Of a stretch of 64,000 bases of DNA, positions 61,097 to 64,000 are shown in pieces. Under the pieces are notes generated by a model, which saw only the letters and a list, made by a program, of their open reading frames with translations, searched no databases and was not told the DNA's origin. Source of the DNA: Candidatus Nanohaloarchaea archaeon (GTDB lineage: Archaea > Nanohalarchaeota > Nanosalinia > Nanosalinales > Nanosalinaceae); the NCBI GenBank assembly GCA_013343275.1, contig CP046106.1, positions 372,001-436,000 on the forward strand, read 5' to 3'. A program made the translations under genes and the position numbers. Within the stretch, counting starts at the first letter, position 1, and each line of letters opens with the position of its first letter.

Positions 61097-61317
61097 AGGT
61101 ATTTATTCCGGTTGAAACTTTTAGAAGAATATCGATGAAACACAGCCACAACCTCTATTTCATGTGGAGGGCTGATTATTGAGAGATTTCAGAACCTGTA
61201 AGGCTATTTTAGAGATAATATGAACGGTCGTGAACAATCAGTGTTAACTGCGAGCGAACATCGATTGTATGGCTAAATGGCCGAAGATTTATAAACAAGC
61301 TTAGAAAATGTTAGAGT

Positions 61318-61500
61318 ATAAGACTTGATCGTTGTTCGTGGTGGGACACGAACTGGGATCGATCGTTTCAAACTCATTGGGAAGTGAGTTTGAGTCAGAC
61401 TTGAATTGGGAAGTTCAAGTCGGGAATCGTATTATCGAAACATGTTGGGAATTTGGTTCAATTAGTTCTATCGTAGAATTAGCTTTGCCGCTTTAAAAAG
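61318..61500 (+). ncRNA. Candidate RNA of repeated GGGA-loop hairpins upstream of ftsZ
   Basis: TATA box TTTATAAA (61289-61296) predicts a start near 61318. Then: TTCGTG-GTGGGA-CACGAA (61335-61352), enclosed by GATCG/CGATC with an internal loop CTGGGAT; CAAACTCA-TTGGGAAG-TGAGTTTG (61369-61392); GACTTGAA-TTGGGAAG-TTCAAGTC (61398-61421); single-stranded CGGGAATC; and TTGGGAAT in a weaker stem near 61444. Six GGGA in about 110 bases, all in loops or spacers, with unrelated but fully paired stems. No open frame. It may be an independent RNA or a long ftsZ leader. Confidence 0.6.
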
Positions 61501-61535
61501 GTTAGGTTAAGCCTTGCCGGGGGCGGGTCAACACA

Positions 61536-62615
61536 ATGGAATCTATAATCGACAACACGCCAGACTCTCAGAATGAAGGCCAGAATGCCACAGAAAATCT
61601 TGATGATGTAAAAGATGCTAGAATCCTAGTAGTAGGAATAGGAGGAGCTGGCAACAACCAGGTAACCAGAATCCAGAACAAAGAAGTAGAAGGAGCTGAT
61701 ACTGTCGCTATCAACACAGACAAGCAGCACCTAGAGATGTCCTCCGCCGACAGAAAAATACTTGTAGGAAAAGACCTGACACGAGGTCTCGGAGCAGGAG
61801 GAAAACCTGAGAAAGGCGCTCGCTCCGCTGAAGAAAACAGGGCCGAACTAAGAAATCTATTCAAAGAAGCCGACATGGTCTTCCTCACCGCAGGAATGGG
61901 AGGAGGAACAGGTACAGGCGCAGCCCCAGTACTTGCAGAGATCGCAAAGAAAGAGGACTGCATCGTAATCGGAACAGTCACAATGCCATTCAGTATTGAA
62001 GGCGCACGAATGAGCAAGGCAGAAGACGGCCTCTACAAACTAAGACAACATGTCGACACAGCAATCGTAATTGAAAACGACAAACTACTTGATATCGCAG
62101 GCGACATGCCTCTCGACCAGGCATTCGGAGTAGCTGACGAACTGATCACAACAATGATCAAGGGAATCACAGAGACAATCTCCAAGCCTTCACTCGTCAA
62201 CCTGGACTATGCAGATGTCCAGGCAGTAATGAACGAGGGCGGAGTCGCAGTAGTCGGATACGGAGAGTCAGATACAAACAATAAAGGAAAAGAAGCGATC
62301 CATGAGGCCCTCTCCAATCCATTGCTCGATGTAGAGTTCGACGGAGCAAACGGAGCACTACTCCATGTTGCAGGAGGCGAGGACCTGACACTCAACGAGA
62401 TCAACGACGTCGGCCAGCTGGTAACGGACAAGCTCGACAATCAGGCCCAGGTAATCTGGGGCGCACGAATCCGCGACGACCTGCAAGGAAAACTACAGGT
62501 AATCTCAATTATCACAGGCGTGAAATCACCTTACGTCCTGGGAGAACTTGAGGAAGACGAAGAGACCGAGGTAAAAGGAGACGTAAACGACCTCGGACTT
62601 GAAGTCATGAAATAA
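61536..62615 (+). CDS. ftsZ: Cell division protein FtsZ
   Basis: 359 residues. Tubulin/FtsZ motifs: ILVVGIGGAGNNQVTRI, GMGGGTGTGAAPVLAEIAK (GTP-binding T4 loop), and T7 loop region VNLDYADVQAVMNEGGVAV (catalytic Asp). N-terminal 28 residues are acidic and disordered; tail is short. The first gene after the GGGA-loop RNA. Very few AGGCCT hexamers, likely from high-expression codon use. Confidence 0.97.
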   Translation: MESIIDNTPDSQNEGQNATENLDDVKDARILVVGIGGAGNNQVTRIQNKEVEGADTVAINTDKQHLEMSSADRKILVGKDLTRGLGAGGKPEKGARSAEENRAELRNLFKEADMVFLTAGMGGGTGTGAAPVLAEIAKKEDCIVIGTVTMPFSIEGARMSKAEDGLYKLRQHVDTAIVIENDKLLDIAGDMPLDQAFGVADELITTMIKGITETISKPSLVNLDYADVQAVMNEGGVAVVGYGESDTNNKGKEAIHEALSNPLLDVEFDGANGALLHVAGGEDLTLNEINDVGQLVTDKLDNQAQVIWGARIRDDLQGKLQVISIITGVKSPYVLGELEEDEETEVKGDVNDLGLEVMK

Positions 62616-62619
62616 ACTC

Positions 62620-62718
62620 GAAAGCCGGAGGCTTTCTGGGTTACCAGAAATTCTCCAAATTTCGAAAAGGCTGGAGATCGGAGATCTTCTGCTTCACAGA
62701 AAATCTCTGATTTTCGGC
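62620..62718 (+). terminator. Hairpins after ftsZ
   Basis: GAAAGCC-GGA-GGCTTTC (62620-62636) directly after the stop, then AGAAAATC-TCT-GATTTTCGGC (62698-62718). Likely ends or protects the ftsZ message. Confidence 0.6.
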
Positions 62719-62740
62719 AAGGAGGCCACCCGGCCTCATT

Positions 62741-62910
62741 AAACCTATATTACGGAGGAAGGCCTCTACTCGAAAACCCCTCCCCCCCCCTTCGACAGGC
62801 TTTCCTCCCTAAAAACCTATATTTCAACAGGCGAAGGCTACCAAGACCTCCACGCCACCGACAAAAACCCCTCCCCCCCTTTGTTTTGGCGTGGAGGCCA
62901 GCCTTTCGCC
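62741..62910 (+). repeat. Tandem C-rich-loop hairpins
   Basis: Two units about 72-76 bases apart, each starting AAACCTATATT. Hairpin 1 (62754-62808): arms GGAGGAAGGCCT and AGGCTTTCCTCC, loop with CCCC-T-C9. Hairpin 2 (62830-62910): arms GGCGAAGGCT with CCTCCACGCCA, paired to TGGCGTGGAGG and AGCCTTTCGCC, loop with CCCC-T-C7. Both loops carry AAAACCCCT. The arms differ in sequence, so pairing rather than sequence is kept. No gene in the 62616-62982 gap. Confidence 0.65.
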
Positions 62911-62982
62911 ACTTATTCTCAATTATTTCTTTTCGATCGCTAAACCAAAAAGTTCTTTACAGTTAACAAACAAAACAGAGCT

Positions 62983-63486
62983 ATGAAAGCTGAGAACGAG
63001 GCTATTCTTGGTCTTTCAGGCCTTCTAGCCTTGCTGGTTCCGGTAACTTTCTACACTACTGAAACACCGCTACTGGCAGGACTTTTCTCACTGGCCTCAC
63101 TTGGCATATACAGGTACTGTGACAGAAAGATGGCTATGTCCAGCCTAACCGACCTGGACGAGCTGAAAAGCCTTTATGTTCAGAAAGGTATAGAGGCCAT
63201 TATACTTCTGACTGCTGTTGCATCGCCGGTAGTTGATAAAAATGTCGCGGTATCCGTGCTCCTACTGGTTTTTGTAAGCGAAACCATTCGTGAAGAGGCA
63301 GAAGCTGTCTCGAAGACCGTACTGACATCTTACGCAGGGTTCGAGATCAGGGCAGCAGTCCTAGGTATAGGCATGGTCTTCCAGTCAGTGGCAAGTTACA
63401 GCCTGTTCTATGCGCTTGTTCTGGTAGGAGTCCTGACTGTCTACGAGCTGGGAAGAACTACTCATATCAGCCTGGAAAATATCTGA
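62983..63486 (+). CDS. Hypothetical membrane protein
   Basis: 167 residues with four to five spans (GLSGLLALLVPVTFY; AGLFSLASLGIYRYC; ILLTAVASPVV; VAVSVLLLVFVSETI). A loop in the first half (CDRKMAMSSLTDLDELKSLY) is charged. Ends in LGRTTHISLENI. No family recognised. TATA-like AACCAAAAAG upstream. Confidence 0.6.
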   Translation: MKAENEAILGLSGLLALLVPVTFYTTETPLLAGLFSLASLGIYRYCDRKMAMSSLTDLDELKSLYVQKGIEAIILLTAVASPVVDKNVAVSVLLLVFVSETIREEAEAVSKTVLTSYAGFEIRAAVLGIGMVFQSVASYSLFYALVLVGVLTVYELGRTTHISLENI

Positions 63487-63562
63487 AGTAGATGGCTTTT
63501 GAGGCGGCTAAATTTTCCTGGCAGCCTCAGGTATTTAATTTTTCACTGCTCCTTCATTAATT

Positions 63563-64000
63563 ATGAAGGCACCAATATGTAACGTCTGCTTGAAGAGCGA
63601 TGTGCTCTGCAGCAGTTGCAAGGAGAAGTACGAGAACGGTGAAATATCCGATCTGGAAATCGAAATCTCAAGGACACTACAGGATTTAAGCAACGAATAC
63701 GGCTCGCTTAGAGACTCAGAAATCAAACACGCATACGACACAGAAAACGTCGTAGTAATCGTCACAGCAGAGGGAGACGGAGCCAAAGTAGTTGGAAGAA
63801 GCGGAGACATCGTCAAGAAACTCGCAGACGAAATCGGCAAATCAATCAGAGTAGTTGAAAAAAGCGAAGACGACAAAGAAGTCATCAAAGGCCTGCTCAG
63901 CCCTGCTGAAATAGAATCAATCAACACAGTTTTCAGCCCTGACGGCCAGTACAAGAAGATCGTCGTCGACGAAGACTACGAAGGAAAGATCAACCTCTCC
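63563..64000 (+). CDS. KH-domain protein with N-terminal zinc motif, NusA-like (partial)
   Basis: 146 residues before the window ends. N-terminus carries ICNVCLKSDVLCSSCKEKY, two Cys pairs for zinc. A KH domain follows: ENVVVIVTAEGDGAKVVG then RSGDIVKKLADEIGKSIRVV (GxxG loop region). This order is that of archaeal NusA-like RNA-binding proteins. The rest of the gene lies beyond the right edge. Start ATG 63563. Confidence 0.85.
   Translation, partial: MKAPICNVCLKSDVLCSSCKEKYENGEISDLEIEISRTLQDLSNEYGSLRDSEIKHAYDTENVVVIVTAEGDGAKVVGRSGDIVKKLADEIGKSIRVVEKSEDDKEVIKGLLSPAEIESINTVFSPDGQYKKIVVDEDYEGKINLS

Noticed and set aside
61369-61421. CsrA-binding RNA
   Set aside because: Loops with GGGA resemble CsrB-type RNAs, but archaea are not known to use CsrA and no csrA gene is in the window, so this identity is not claimed.

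Overview
The window looks like part of the chromosome of a small, salt-adapted DPANN archaeon, most likely a nanohaloarchaeon. Evidence for an archaeon: TATA boxes about 27-30 bases before start codons with many apparently leaderless genes, tRNA introns at position 37/38, Rad50/Mre11, a PAN-like AAA ATPase, and GatABC. Evidence for salt adaptation: very acidic proteins and several haloarchaeal families (DUF63, YjdF/DUF2238-like, amphi-Trp). The lineage call is inference from gene content; no marker phylogeny was run.

Layout. 0-13.4 kb: ordinary single genes (TraB, histidine phosphatase, bactofilin-like membrane protein, pirin, phosphoesterase, ABC exporter pair, AhpD-like, secreted beta-propeller) and two tRNA-Ala genes. 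13.4-28.6 kb: a metal and redox region. Two paralogous PadR repressors with Cys-rich (TRASH-like) tails lie among six copies of a palindrome, TATCA-N5-TGATA. The palindromes sit at the promoters of a YHS-domain permease, a DUF411/DUF305 operon, a DsbA, and a Met/His-rich-DUF302-CopB operon. Beside these lies a DoxX, DsbA-cupredoxin, zinc-finger-cupredoxin, MauE, DUF63 operon with its own promoter element. From about 16.2 to 28.6 kb the hexamer AGGCCT, very common in the rest of the window, almost disappears, which suggests recent acquisition. 28.6-45 kb: hypothetical acidic proteins, a PPDK-N-like ATP-grasp protein, an orphan 5S rRNA, a glycosyltransferase, Rad50/Mre11, a Fic-like protein, a cold-shock protein, an unidentified structured RNA, a CaCA exchanger and NAD(P)HX epimerase. 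45-53 kb: thioredoxin reductase, four tRNAs (two with introns), membrane proteins, pyruvate kinase and the PAN-like ATPase. 53-61 kb: a glycosyltransferase, then a minus-strand cluster with gatC, gatA, a prenyl synthase, gatB and a YbaK-GatB-tail fusion. 61-64 kb: a candidate noncoding RNA of repeated GGGA-loop hairpins, ftsZ, two tandem C-rich hairpins, and the start of a KH-domain protein.

How the genes work together. The metal region reads as a copper defence and extracytoplasmic thiol/copper system: sensors, a CopB efflux ATPase, periplasmic copper-binding candidates (DUF305, DUF411, cupredoxins), DsbA oxidoreductases and DoxX/MauE partners. The gat cluster appears to join tRNA-dependent amidation with a possible editing factor. 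Transfer RNA loci share a hairpin element always placed in the sense direction, inside introns or beside the genes.
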